64,000 bases of DNA from Streptomyces sp. V3I8 (lineage in GTDB: Bacteria > Actinomycetota > Actinomycetes > Streptomycetales > Streptomycetaceae). Where the stretch lies: positions 6,386,001 through 6,450,000 of the forward strand of contig NZ_JAUSZL010000002.1 in assembly GCF_030817535.1 (NCBI RefSeq), in the 5' to 3' direction. Made by a program: the position numbers and the translations under genes. The notes under the pieces were generated by a model. It did not search any database, was not told the DNA's origin, and saw only the letters and a program-made list of their open reading frames with translations. Shown in pieces: positions 22,277 through 31,086 of the stretch; position 1 is the first letter of the stretch, and each line of letters begins with the position of its first letter.

Positions 22277-22449
22277 GCCCCGTCGGGGGCGCGGGGAAGC
22301 GCGCGACCGGGCCCGCACCGGCCCCCACCGGCCCCACGGGCCCGCACCCGACGAGCCGCCCCTGGTCCCCTCCTGAGCCGGCCGCAGGCCGCACCACCGG
22401 TGGGTGACCCGGGTACCCACTGTCAGCGGGAGGTGGCAGGCTTGTGTGC

Positions 22450-22821
22450 GTGACCGAGATTGACGCAAAGATCGATGCTCTCGTCCCCGCCTGGCTCACC
22501 CTCCCCGACATCGCCGAACAGTTCGGCGTCGAGGTGACGCGCGTCCGGCAGCTGGTCAAGGACGGCCAGCTCATCGCCGTACGCCGTGGTGAGAACCGCG
22601 CGCTGCACGTCCCCGCCGCCTTCATCGACGCGGACGAGCAGAAGGTCGTCAAGGGCCTCACCGGCACCCTGACGCTCCTGCGGGACGACGGCTTCTCCGA
22701 CGAAGAGATGCTGGAGTGGCTCTTCACCCCCGACGAGAGCCTGCCGGGCACGCCCGCGCAGGCCCTGAGCGAGAATCGCGGCACGGAGGTGAAGCGCCGC
22801 GCCCAGGCGCTCGCCGTCTGA
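22450..22821 (+). CDS. Rv2175c-type DNA-binding protein
   Basis: A 123-residue actinobacterial protein with an N-terminal winged helix-turn-helix (LTLPDIAEQFGVEVTRVRQLVKDGQLIAV, about 16-44) and a C-terminal Rv2175c domain (KGLTGTLTLLRDDGF, EEMLEWLFTPD). The M. tuberculosis homologue is, as I recall, a PknL substrate that binds DNA. A PASTA Ser/Thr kinase gene is 4.4 kb away. Starts GTG 22450 and GTG 22444 are both possible; the ribosome site GGGAGG fits 22444 better, while the family N-terminus MTEIDAKID fits 22450. Followed by heptamer repeats and a hairpin. Confidence 0.85.
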   Translation: MTEIDAKIDALVPAWLTLPDIAEQFGVEVTRVRQLVKDGQLIAVRRGENRALHVPAAFIDADEQKVVKGLTGTLTLLRDDGFSDEEMLEWLFTPDESLPGTPAQALSENRGTEVKRRAQALAV

Positions 22822-22830
22822 CCTGATCAC

Positions 22831-22865
22831 GCCACACGCCACACGCCACACGCCACACGCCACAC
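22831..22865 (+). repeat. Five perfect copies of heptamer GCCACAC
   Basis: GCCACAC is repeated five times with no error, directly before a strong hairpin and 62 bases before thiE. The unit length is seven, so any copy change shifts spacing between the upstream stop and thiE. It lies in non-coding sequence. Confidence 0.95.
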
Positions 22866-22900
22866 GGCGTACGGGCCGCGCTCCCCGCGGCCCGTACGCC
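22866..22900 (+). terminator. 15-bp hairpin upstream of thiE
   Basis: The arms GGCGTACGGGCCGCG and CGCGGCCCGTACGCC pair perfectly around a five-base loop. It follows the Rv2175c-type gene and precedes thiE by 26 bases. It may be a terminator for the upstream gene or a 5'-leader structure of thiE. No TPP aptamer is seen here. Confidence 0.6.
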
Positions 22901-22926
22901 ACCGACCTGCCACGGGGGACCCACGC

Positions 22927-23577
22927 ATGCCCGCACCCACCGCACGCGACCGGCTCGCCGACGCCCGGGTCTACCTCTGCACGGACGCCCGCAGGCGCCA
23001 GGGCGACCTCGCCGACTTCCTGGACGCGGTCCTGGCGGGCGGCGTGGACATCGTGCAGTTGCGGGACAAGGGCATGGAGGCCGCCGAGGAGCTGGAGCAC
23101 CTCGCCGTGTTCGCGGACGCCTGCCGCCGGCACGGCAAACTGCTCGCGGTGAACGACCGGGCCGACGTCGCCCACGCCGCCGCGGCCGACGTCCTGCACC
23201 TGGGACAGGGAGACCTGCCCGTCCCCGCCGCCCGGGCGATCCTCGGCGACGGGACACTCATAGGCCGCTCCACACACGCCGGACCCGAGGCCTCGGCCGC
23301 CGCCGTCCAGGACGGCGTGGACTACTTCTGCACCGGGCCCTGCTGGCCCACCCCCACCAAGCCGGGGCGCCACGCGCCGGGTCTCGGCCTGGTCCGGCAC
23401 ACGGCCGCGCTCGCCACGGACCGCCCCTGGTTCGCCATCGGCGGCATCGACCTCGGCAACCTCGACGAGGTCCTCGCGGCGGGCGCCCGCCGCGTGGTCG
23501 TCGTACGGGCGATCACTGAGGCCGACGACCCGGGCGCGGCGGCGGCGGAGTTCGCGAAGCGCCTGCGGACGGCGTGA
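22927..23577 (+). CDS. thiE: Thiamine-phosphate synthase ThiE
   Basis: Joins hydroxymethylpyrimidine diphosphate and thiazole phosphate to give thiamine monophosphate. The 216-residue TIM-barrel protein has VYLCTDARR at the N-terminus, [11 protein letters not shown] near 39, [27 protein letters not shown] near 75-100, [11 protein letters not shown] near 112, [16 protein letters not shown] near 136 and [11 protein letters not shown] near 170. All the substrate-binding blocks are present. The ATG follows a GGGGGAC site. It is separated from the thiOSG operon by three unrelated genes and has no TPP riboswitch of its own. Confidence 0.95.
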   Translation: MPAPTARDRLADARVYLCTDARRRQGDLADFLDAVLAGGVDIVQLRDKGMEAAEELEHLAVFADACRRHGKLLAVNDRADVAHAAAADVLHLGQGDLPVPAARAILGDGTLIGRSTHAGPEASAAAVQDGVDYFCTGPCWPTPTKPGRHAPGLGLVRHTAALATDRPWFAIGGIDLGNLDEVLAAGARRVVVVRAITEADDPGAAAAEFAKRLRTA

Positions 23578-23680
23578 GGCCGCCGGGTCCTTCGGCGCGG
23601 CGCACCGGAAGCCCGGCCCGGCCCGGTTGTCCGAGGCGTGGACAACAAGTCGACAATACGGTCAAATCTCCCGCATCCGG

Positions 23681-24639
<959 letters not shown>

Positions 24640-24696
24640 ACCGGCCGCATCGTCGTACGCCACACTGCGTAGCGGCCGCCTGGGAGAGGGGCGTAC

Positions 24697-25671
24697 ATGG
24701 GCTGGACGGTCCTCTACATCGCATTCGGCTTCGTCGCGCTGTGGCTGCTCGGCGAGGTACTGCTGCAGTACAAGGCCCGGCTGCGCTGGCGGCTGCTGGC
24801 CTTCGGCGGCTTCCTCGGGGTGGTCATCGGTGTCCTGATCCCGTCGGTGGTGGTCATCGGTCTGGGCGCGGCCGCCTTCGCCGTCGGGCAGACGTACGTC
24901 ACGCTGTCGTTCCGCAGCGGCTTCGCGGCCGGCTGGGCCGTCGCCGGACGGCCGGGCTTCACCAAGCGCCGCCGGGGCGAACCCGACCGGCAGGACCCGA
25001 CGCTGGAGGTCACGGACCTCCAGGCCGCGGAGAGCGGAACGTTCCCGCAGGGGGACTTCGGCAGGAGTGAGTCCTTCGGCCGGGACGAGGCCTTCGGGCA
25101 CGAGGACTCGGTCTTCGGACAGCGTCCGGCGGCCGCCGCCGCGGCCACCTCCGTGTACGAGCCGCAGCCCCTGCCCGACGAGACCGGGCAGTACGGCGTC
25201 TACAGCGACGCCGCCTACGCCGCGGCCACCCAGGCGCAGGGCCAGAACCAGGATCAGGGCCAGAACCAGGATCAGGGGCAGGCGCAGGACCAGTTCGCGC
25301 AGAACTACGGGTACGACGGCGGCTACGCGAACTACGACCAGCAGCAGTACGGCTACGACACGGGGCAACAGCAGCAGTACGCCGCCTACTCCGACCCGTA
25401 CATCGGCACGCAGTCCTACGACGCCGGCTCGTACGGCCAGTCCTTCGAGGGCTCGCAGCAGCAGTACGAGCAGCAAGGACAGCAGGGTTACGGGCAGGAC
25501 CAGTACGCCACGGGCAACTACGCCGGCGAGACTCCGCCCGGCGGCGTCTGGGTGCCGCAGCAGCGGACCACCGAGGACCCGTACGGGGGCGAACTCCCGC
25601 CGGAGCAGCCCTACCCCTACGAGGGCGACGGGCAGCAGGGCGGCTACGACGAGCAGCAGTACCGGTACTGA
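24697..25671 (+). CDS. Membrane protein with a Q/Y/G-rich prion-like C-terminal tail
   Basis: A 324-residue protein of unknown function. Two hydrophobic helices occupy residues 4-20 and 32-65; a short basic loop follows, and then about 220 residues are low-complexity and disordered. From about residue 180 the tail is dominated by Gln, Tyr, Gly, Asp and Ala, with repeated QNQDQG, QQQYGYD and QQQYEQQGQQ. It also contains a TPPGGVWVPQQRTTEDPYGGE segment. It should be anchored in the plasma membrane with a large cytosolic tail. Related genes follow metF in other streptomycetes. GAGAGGGG precedes the ATG at 24697. Confidence 0.75.
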   Translation: MGWTVLYIAFGFVALWLLGEVLLQYKARLRWRLLAFGGFLGVVIGVLIPSVVVIGLGAAAFAVGQTYVTLSFRSGFAAGWAVAGRPGFTKRRRGEPDRQDPTLEVTDLQAAESGTFPQGDFGRSESFGRDEAFGHEDSVFGQRPAAAAAATSVYEPQPLPDETGQYGVYSDAAYAAATQAQGQNQDQGQNQDQGQAQDQFAQNYGYDGGYANYDQQQYGYDTGQQQQYAAYSDPYIGTQSYDAGSYGQSFEGSQQQYEQQGQQGYGQDQYATGNYAGETPPGGVWVPQQRTTEDPYGGELPPEQPYPYEGDGQQGGYDEQQYRY

Positions 25672-25701
25672 CCGACGGCGGTGACCGGGCCGGGCCCCGA
25701 C

Positions 25702-25722
25702 CCGGGTCCGGTCCGGACCCGG
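25702..25722. terminator. Short hairpin between convergent genes
   Basis: CCGGGTCCG and CGGACCCGG pair over nine bases around a three-base loop, in the 73-base gap between the convergent membrane-protein and flavoprotein genes. It is a likely bidirectional terminator, with no U-tract. Confidence 0.5.
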
Positions 25723-25744
25723 CGCGGCGCCCGCCCCGCGGGTG

Positions 25745-27262
25745 TCACTGCGAGCCCCGGAAGTCCGGTCCCTCCACGATCAGCCCGGCGACCAGCGCGC
25801 CCGACATGCCCGCGTGCGGGAGTCCGCCGCCGGGATGCGCCCAGCCGCCGACCGCGAACAGGCCCGGCAGGCGCGTGGTGTTGGCGGGGTGCAGCAGCCG
25901 TCCGCCGGCCGCGGCGAGGGCCGGGGCCGGCACCGCGCCGCCGTCCGCGCCGGTCGCCTCCGTGATGTCCCGCGGTGTGCGCACCTCGTGCCACAGGACT
26001 CTGTCACGCAGGTCGTGCACGGCCCGCCCGGCATGGGTGATCATCTCTTCGGCGAGCTCCGCGAAGGCCCCGCGCGGGGCCGGGTCCGAAGCGCTGTCGC
26101 AGGCGGGCACCGTCGCCGTCAGCGTGAGCGCCTCGTGTGCGCCGTCCGGTACCGACGCGGGGTCGTCGGGCCGGGTCACGGTGACCGTGGGCCGTCCCGG
26201 CACGACGGGGCCGCCGTCGAACAGGCGGCTCAGTTCCGCCGCGCGGTCGTCCGTGTGCACCACCGTCCGGTGCGCCGCTCCCGGCGGCCGCGGGCCACGC
26301 AGCGCCAGATGGACCGTCAGCCGGCTCGGCAGCCCGCGCTGCGGGGGCACCTCGTCCACGCCGCGCGGCGCCGTCGGGGGACCGAGCCGGTCCAGCACGC
26401 CGGGCGCCACACCGGCGACCACGAAGTCCGCCTCCACGACGGTCCCGCCGGCCAGCTCCAGGCCCGCCGCACGGCCGTCCTTCTCGACGATCCGCTCGAC
26501 GGCCGCCCCGAAGGTGAACTCCACCCGCCGGGCCACGCACCGCTCGTACACGGCCCGGGCCAGCTCGCGGAGGCCGCCGCGCACGTACCACACGCCGAAC
26601 GCGTGCTCCATGTACGGCAGCACGGCCGCACTCGCCGGAGCCGCGCGCGGATCGAGACCGTACGCCAGCGCGTGGCTCTCCAGGAGGGCGGCGAGGCGGG
26701 GGTCCGCCAGCTCCCGGGCGGCGACCTCCGCGAGCCGGCCGGCGCTGCGGGTGCGCAGCAGGCGCCGCTGCCGCAGTGCCGGGTAGGGCTCGCGCTCGCC
26801 GAGGACCCGCCAGTCGGTCCACAGCGGCTCCTCCAGGAGCGGCCGCCGCGTCCGGTCCCAGGCCTCGCGCGCCCGGACCAGGAAGTCGCCCCAGCGCTCA
26901 CCGGCGCCCGCCCCCAGGGCCTCGTCCAGGGCCGAGACGACACCCGCGCGGGAGGCGTTGGGCAGGGACACCTCCGTGCCGTCCGCGAAGACGTGCCGGG
27001 CCGCCGGGTCGACCTGGACCAGGTCGACGCAGGCCTCCAGCGGCTCCTTGCCCGTCTTGACGAACAGGTCGCGGTAGACCGCGGGCACCCGGAGCAGCGC
27101 GGGGCCGGTGTCGAAGGCGAAGCCGTCGCGCTCGAAGCGGCCCACCGCGCCGCCGTACGCCGCCGTGCGCTCGAACACCGCCACCCGGTGGCCCGCGACG
27201 GCCAGCCGGGCCGCGGCCGCCATCGCGCCCATCCCGGCGCCGATCACCACGATCCGTGCCAT
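25745..27262 (-). CDS. Phytoene desaturase-like FAD-dependent oxidoreductase
   Basis: A 505-residue flavoprotein of the amine oxidase/phytoene desaturase family. It begins MARIVVIGAGMGAMAAAARLA, a Rossmann FAD motif, followed by VAVFERTAAYGG and FAFDTGPALLRVP near residues 30-70. The C-terminus has RLPGLFAVGGWAHPGGGLPHAGMSG, the second FAD-binding block of carotenoid desaturases. No phytoene synthase or other carotenoid gene is near, so carotenoid work is not supported; a related polyprenyl or retinol saturase-type reaction is possible. The ATG at 27262 is preferred over an upstream in-frame start that would precede the Rossmann strand by eight residues. Confidence 0.85.
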   Translation of the reverse strand: MARIVVIGAGMGAMAAAARLAVAGHRVAVFERTAAYGGAVGRFERDGFAFDTGPALLRVPAVYRDLFVKTGKEPLEACVDLVQVDPAARHVFADGTEVSLPNASRAGVVSALDEALGAGAGERWGDFLVRAREAWDRTRRPLLEEPLWTDWRVLGEREPYPALRQRRLLRTRSAGRLAEVAARELADPRLAALLESHALAYGLDPRAAPASAAVLPYMEHAFGVWYVRGGLRELARAVYERCVARRVEFTFGAAVERIVEKDGRAAGLELAGGTVVEADFVVAGVAPGVLDRLGPPTAPRGVDEVPPQRGLPSRLTVHLALRGPRPPGAAHRTVVHTDDRAAELSRLFDGGPVVPGRPTVTVTRPDDPASVPDGAHEALTLTATVPACDSASDPAPRGAFAELAEEMITHAGRAVHDLRDRVLWHEVRTPRDITEATGADGGAVPAPALAAAGGRLLHPANTTRLPGLFAVGGWAHPGGGLPHAGMSGALVAGLIVEGPDFRGSQ

Positions 27263-27358
27263 GTCAGGGACTGTATCGGCCGCCACCGACAGCCGGGGCC
27301 GCGGCCCCGGCCGCCGCCGGCGGCCGCCCGCCCCTGGGAGCCGGCCCGCCCGCGGAGG

Positions 27359-28015
27359 TCAGCCGGGCGGCGGCCCGGCCCGGCGCGCGAGCCGTCGCTC
27401 CTCGCGGCGCCGGGCCCTGCGGCGCAGGAACCGCCTGATCCGCGAGACGAGGAAAAAGAGCGCCAGCAGTCCCGTCAGCAGCAGGACGCCCGCGACGACG
27501 GCCGCGGCCCCGGGGTGGAACATCGCGAAGGTCAGGATCCCGGCGACCCCGAGATCCTCGGCGGTACTCATCACGACGTTGCTGAAGGGCTCGGGCGAAG
27601 TGTTGATCGCCATCCGCGTGCCGGCCTTGACGGTATGGCTGGCCAGGGCGGACGAGCCGCCGACCGCCCCGGCGGCCAGCTCGGACAGCGAACCGCTCTG
27701 TCCGGCCAGCAGCGCCCCGACGACGGCCCCCGACACCGGCCGGACCACGGTGTGGACGGTGTCCCACACCGAGTCCACGTACGGGATCTTGTCGGCGAAG
27801 GCCTCGCAGACGAACAGGACGCCCGCCGCGACGAGGACCTCGGGGCGCTGTAGCGACCCGGGCACCTCGTCGGTGAGCCCGGTCGCGCCGAAGAGGCCGA
27901 GGAGCAGCACCACCGCGTACGCGTTGACACCGCTGGCCCAGCCGCTGGTGAACACCAGGGGGAGTACGGACACGGACGCGATCGTAACCAGTCGGCGACG
28001 GCTCGGCCTGGGCAT
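27359..28015 (-). CDS. DUF4126 multi-pass membrane protein
   Basis: A 218-residue membrane protein with four to five hydrophobic segments: IASVSVLPLVFTSGWASGVNAYAVVLLLGL (10-40), VLVAAGVLFVCEAFAD (60-76), LSELAAGAVGGSSALASHTVKAGTRMAINTSPEP (108-142, the conserved DUF4126 core), and a C-terminal TM helix at about 165-190 followed by an Arg-rich tail. Function unknown. The ATG at 28015 is the first base of a TGAGTACG motif on the other strand, repeated twice more upstream, so regulation at this promoter is likely. It may be transcribed with the downstream flavoprotein gene (96-base gap with hairpins). Confidence 0.8.
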   Translation of the reverse strand: MPRPSRRRLVTIASVSVLPLVFTSGWASGVNAYAVVLLLGLFGATGLTDEVPGSLQRPEVLVAAGVLFVCEAFADKIPYVDSVWDTVHTVVRPVSGAVVGALLAGQSGSLSELAAGAVGGSSALASHTVKAGTRMAINTSPEPFSNVVMSTAEDLGVAGILTFAMFHPGAAAVVAGVLLLTGLLALFFLVSRIRRFLRRRARRREERRLARRAGPPPG

Positions 28016-28067
28016 GAGTACGTACGGCTGAGTACGCGTACCCAGGAGGTGAGTTGAGTACGCGCAC
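28015..28067. promoter_or_regulatory. MacR-like operator cluster upstream of the DUF4126 gene
   Basis: TGAGTACG occurs three times, at 28015-28022, 28029-28036 and 28055-28062. The middle copy extends to TGAGTACGCGTACCCA (28029-28044), which differs at one position from the palindrome TGAGTAC-N2-GTACTCA that I recall as the MacR site. The third extends to TGAGTACGCGCAC. The first overlaps the DUF4126 start codon. The macSR pair lies 20 kb away in the same window. The rest of the 28016-28342 gap holds only a hairpin at its far end. Confidence 0.5.
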
Positions 28068-28291
28068 GGATGGGTGGCGGCCCGTGCGGACGGGACAGTG
28101 GTGGCACGGGAAGGGGCGCGGCTCCGGCACCGCCGACACGGGGCGGCGGAACGGTGCGGCGCCCTCCACCGCTCCTTCCGCCGAGCACTCGGCGGGAGCG
28201 AGACAAGGGGGGACCCGGGGGGACCGGAACACGGGAACCGCCGGGGGCACCACGGGGGGACGCACGGGGGTGCGAGGGGGAGATCAGGAGG

Positions 28292-28343
28292 GGCGCCGGT
28301 CCGGCGTGGCCCGCGGGGGACGCGGCCACGCCGGACCGGCGCC
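28292..28343 (-). terminator. 20-bp hairpin ending the ABC-YhgE-TetR operon
   Basis: GGCGCCGGTCCGGCGTGGCC (28292-28311) pairs perfectly with 28324-28343 around a 12-base loop. The proximal arm overlaps the TetR stop codon by one base. On the minus strand no U-tract follows. It should end the three-gene operon that runs from 31873. Confidence 0.75.
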
Positions 28344-28984
28344 TACCCGCGTCCCGGGCGGCCCCCGCCGACCCTCCCCTGGAGCAGCAGGGACAGCGCT
28401 GCGTGAACGTCGTCCAGGGACCGCTGCGGCTGGAACGCCAGCCAGTCGAGGGCCGCCACCAGCACCATGCCGACCAGGGCCGCCGCCGTCAGCGGGGTGT
28501 CGATCTCGTCGCTCAGCTCACCGCTCGCGACGCCGTCGCGCAGGACGTCCTCGACGACCGCGACGGCCTCCTGCCTGACCACCATCAAGGTGGACTGCCA
28601 GGCCCGGTTGGTGCGCCACAGCTCCGCCACGTACAGCTGGGTGAAGGCCGGGTAGCGGTGGATGAAGACGAGGCCCGCGCGGATCATCGCGTCCAGCGCG
28701 TCGACCCTGCTGCCGCCCTCCTCGTCGGTCTTCTCGACCGCCTCCCGCAGCGAGGCGGTGAGCAGCCCCACGCCGTGCCGCAGCAGCTCCTCGAAGAGGA
28801 CGGACTTGCTGGCGAAGTTGTAGTAGACCGTGCCCTTCGCCACTCCGGCACGCTCGGCGATCTCGTCCACGGTGGTCGCGGAGAAGCCCTGCTCGGCGAT
28901 GAGGGTCACCGCCGCCTCGTAGAGCTTCTGCCGGGTCGCCTGTCTCCGGCCGCCGCCGCTGTCCACCGTCCTGCTGCTTTCCAT
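28343..28984 (-). CDS. TetR-family regulator of an adjacent ABC/YhgE operon
   Basis: A 213-residue TetR-type repressor. The N-terminal helix-turn-helix is clear: RQKLYEAAVTLIAEQGF, TTVDEIAERAGVAKGTVYYNFASKSVLFEELL (residues 17-70). The ligand domain (80-213) has helices typical of TetR_C regulators of YhgE/Pip exporters. It is the last gene of an operon with the ABC ATPase and the YhgE-like protein, 11 bases after the YhgE stop. The likely operator is the large palindrome at 31896-31927 upstream of the first gene, giving autoregulation. The inducer is unknown. Confidence 0.9.
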   Translation of the reverse strand: MESSRTVDSGGGRRQATRQKLYEAAVTLIAEQGFSATTVDEIAERAGVAKGTVYYNFASKSVLFEELLRHGVGLLTASLREAVEKTDEEGGSRVDALDAMIRAGLVFIHRYPAFTQLYVAELWRTNRAWQSTLMVVRQEAVAVVEDVLRDGVASGELSDEIDTPLTAAALVGMVLVAALDWLAFQPQRSLDDVHAALSLLLQGRVGGGRPGRG

Positions 28985-28995
28985 GGTCCCGATTG

Positions 28996-31086
28996 TCACA
29001 GGCTCAGCTCCGGGTGCAGACGGTCGAGGGTCCATACCTGCCGTCGCCGCGCGGACACCGCGGTGAGCGCGAGGGCGCCCACCGCGAACGCGCCGAGCAC
29101 GGCGCACGCCTGCCAGACCGGTCCCAGGCCGCCGCCCGTGATGAGCCTCCGGAGGGCGTCGACGACGTGACTCATCGGCATGAAGGGGTGGATCGCGTTG
29201 AAGAAGCCCGGGCTGGTCTGCACGGGGTACGTGCCGCCGGCGGAGGTCAGCTGCAGCATCAGGAAGGCGAGGACGAGGATGCGCCCGGCCGCTCCGAAGC
29301 GCGCGTTCAGCCACTGCACGATCGCCGCGAAACAGGCCGTCACCAGGAACAGGAAGGCCACCGTCCCGGCCGCCCGCACGGCTTCCAGGCCGATCGCCCA
29401 GTGCAGTACGGACATCAGCGCGACCGTCTGGAGCACCCCCAGGGCGGCCACCGGCAGCCAGCCCGCCAGTGTGATGCGCCAGGCGGGGGCGCCCGCGGCG
29501 AGCGCGCGCCGGTTGAGCGGCGGGATCAGCATGTAGGCGACCATCGAGCCCACCCACAGGGACAGCGGAATGAAGTACGGGGCGAAACCGGTGCCGTAGT
29601 TGGGCGCCTTGTGCAGGTCCTTCGAGGCGAGTCGCACGGGGTCGGCCATGACGCCGGTGCGCCGGTCGCGGTCCTTCTTGTCGTAGTCCGGGATCCGTCC
29701 GGCGCCGTCGTGCAGTCCGCCGGCGAGCTTCACCGAGCCGTCGGCGAGTTTGTACATGCCGCCTTCGAGGTCGTCGGCGCCCGTCCCGAGCCTGCCGATC
29801 CCGCTGTCGAGGTCGGTGGCGCCCTTCTTGGCCGTGCCGAGACCCGTGTGCAGGGTCCTGGCGCCCTTGGCGACCTTCCCGGCCCCCTTGTTCAGTTCGT
29901 CGATCTTCGAGACGGCCGTGGCGAGGTCCTCGGACAGGTGCGGTGAGCGGTCGGCCAGCGCCCGCGCCTGCTTCTCCAGGGTGCCCAGGTGCCTGTCGAG
30001 CGTCTCCAGGTCGCCGTTCCGGCCGGCCACCAGCGTGCTGACGTCGTCGGCGACCTCCGCCACGTCCGCGGCCGCGTCCTTGGCCTTCTTCAGGTCCGGG
30101 CAGGCGGCGTCGGGCAGCGGCGGGTCCTGGTCCTCGCAGCGCGCCTTGTGGACTTCGTTCAGGGTGTCGGAGGCGGCGCGGGCCCCCTCGGCGGCGGCCG
30201 GAGCCGTCCTCGCCAGCGTGTCGAGGTTGTCGCGGACGGCCGAGGCGGAGTCCGCGACCAGCCGGGCGGTGTCGCCGATCTCCTTCTCGTTGCCCTTCAG
30301 GAAGGGCCCCACCTCGTCCGCGACGCCGTCGACCTTGTCCGCGAGCCTCTGCGTGCCCTCGGAGACCTGTCGCGAGCCGTCCTCCAGGTCGGCCGCGCCC
30401 GTGTCGAGCTTCTTCAGCCCCGCGGAGAGTCTGCCGCTGCCCGCCCCGGCGTCCGCGAGACCGTCCGCGAGGTCCTTGGAGCCCTTCTTCGCCTTCCCGA
30501 TCCCGCCCTTGAGGCTGTCCGCCCCCTCGGCGGCCTTCTCGGTCTTCCCGTGGATGTCGGAGAACGACACGAAGATCCGGTCGAGGAACGACCGGGACGC
30601 CTTGGTCGACGCGGCCGTGCGCACCTCGCTGAAGACCGTGCGCGAGATCTGCCCGACGATGTAGTTGTTCGCGTCGTTCGTACGCACCTGGAGGGCGCCC
30701 GTCTCCGGCGAGCCGCCCGAACTGGAGGCGACCCTGCGGCTGAAGTCGGACGGCATGGTCAGCGACAGGTAGTAATCGCCGTTCTCGACGCCCCTGCGGG
30801 CCTCGGCGGCGCTCACCTCGTGCCACTCGAACGTCTCGCTCCGGCGCAGCCCCTCGGTGATCTCGTCGCCCATCACGATCTTCTCGTGGGCGGCGGTGGC
30901 CCCCTTGTCGTCGTTGACCAGCGCCACGGGGATGCGGTCGAGGCGGCCGTACGGGTCCCAGAACGACCACAGGTAGAGGGCGCCGTAGAGCAGGGGCAGC
31001 AGCAGGAGCGCGGCCAGCGCGGCGCGCGGGAGCCTGCCCCTGCCGAACCGCCTGAGCTCAAGCGCGGCCAGCTTCGGCGTGCGCAT
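28996..31086 (-). CDS. YhgE/Pip family ABC-2-type membrane protein
   Basis: A 696-residue membrane protein. One TM helix lies near the N-terminus (about 22-42), then the characteristic YhgE start LVNDDKGA near 57-64, and a large extracytoplasmic region of about 430 residues. That region is rich in Ala-Gly-Asp-Leu heptad repeats (for example LDTGAADLEDGSRQVSEGTQ, LDSGIGRLGTGADDLEGG). The C-terminus has five to six TM helices (about 490-680). Relatives include the phage infection protein Pip and ESX/type VII-linked proteins. The ATG at 31086 overlaps the ATPase gene by 29 bases. It probably works with the upstream ATPase as an exporter or envelope protein. Confidence 0.88.
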   Translation of the reverse strand: MRTPKLAALELRRFGRGRLPRAALAALLLLPLLYGALYLWSFWDPYGRLDRIPVALVNDDKGATAAHEKIVMGDEITEGLRRSETFEWHEVSAAEARRGVENGDYYLSLTMPSDFSRRVASSSGGSPETGALQVRTNDANNYIVGQISRTVFSEVRTAASTKASRSFLDRIFVSFSDIHGKTEKAAEGADSLKGGIGKAKKGSKDLADGLADAGAGSGRLSAGLKKLDTGAADLEDGSRQVSEGTQRLADKVDGVADEVGPFLKGNEKEIGDTARLVADSASAVRDNLDTLARTAPAAAEGARAASDTLNEVHKARCEDQDPPLPDAACPDLKKAKDAAADVAEVADDVSTLVAGRNGDLETLDRHLGTLEKQARALADRSPHLSEDLATAVSKIDELNKGAGKVAKGARTLHTGLGTAKKGATDLDSGIGRLGTGADDLEGGMYKLADGSVKLAGGLHDGAGRIPDYDKKDRDRRTGVMADPVRLASKDLHKAPNYGTGFAPYFIPLSLWVGSMVAYMLIPPLNRRALAAGAPAWRITLAGWLPVAALGVLQTVALMSVLHWAIGLEAVRAAGTVAFLFLVTACFAAIVQWLNARFGAAGRILVLAFLMLQLTSAGGTYPVQTSPGFFNAIHPFMPMSHVVDALRRLITGGGLGPVWQACAVLGAFAVGALALTAVSARRRQVWTLDRLHPELSL

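Noticed and set aside
22927..23577. TPP riboswitch upstream of thiE
   Set aside because: No CTGAGA or ACCTGATC blocks are present between 22821 and 22927.
25745..27262. Carotenoid biosynthesis role for the phytoene desaturase-like gene
   Set aside because: No crtB, crtE or cyclase genes are near; only the FAD fold is supported.
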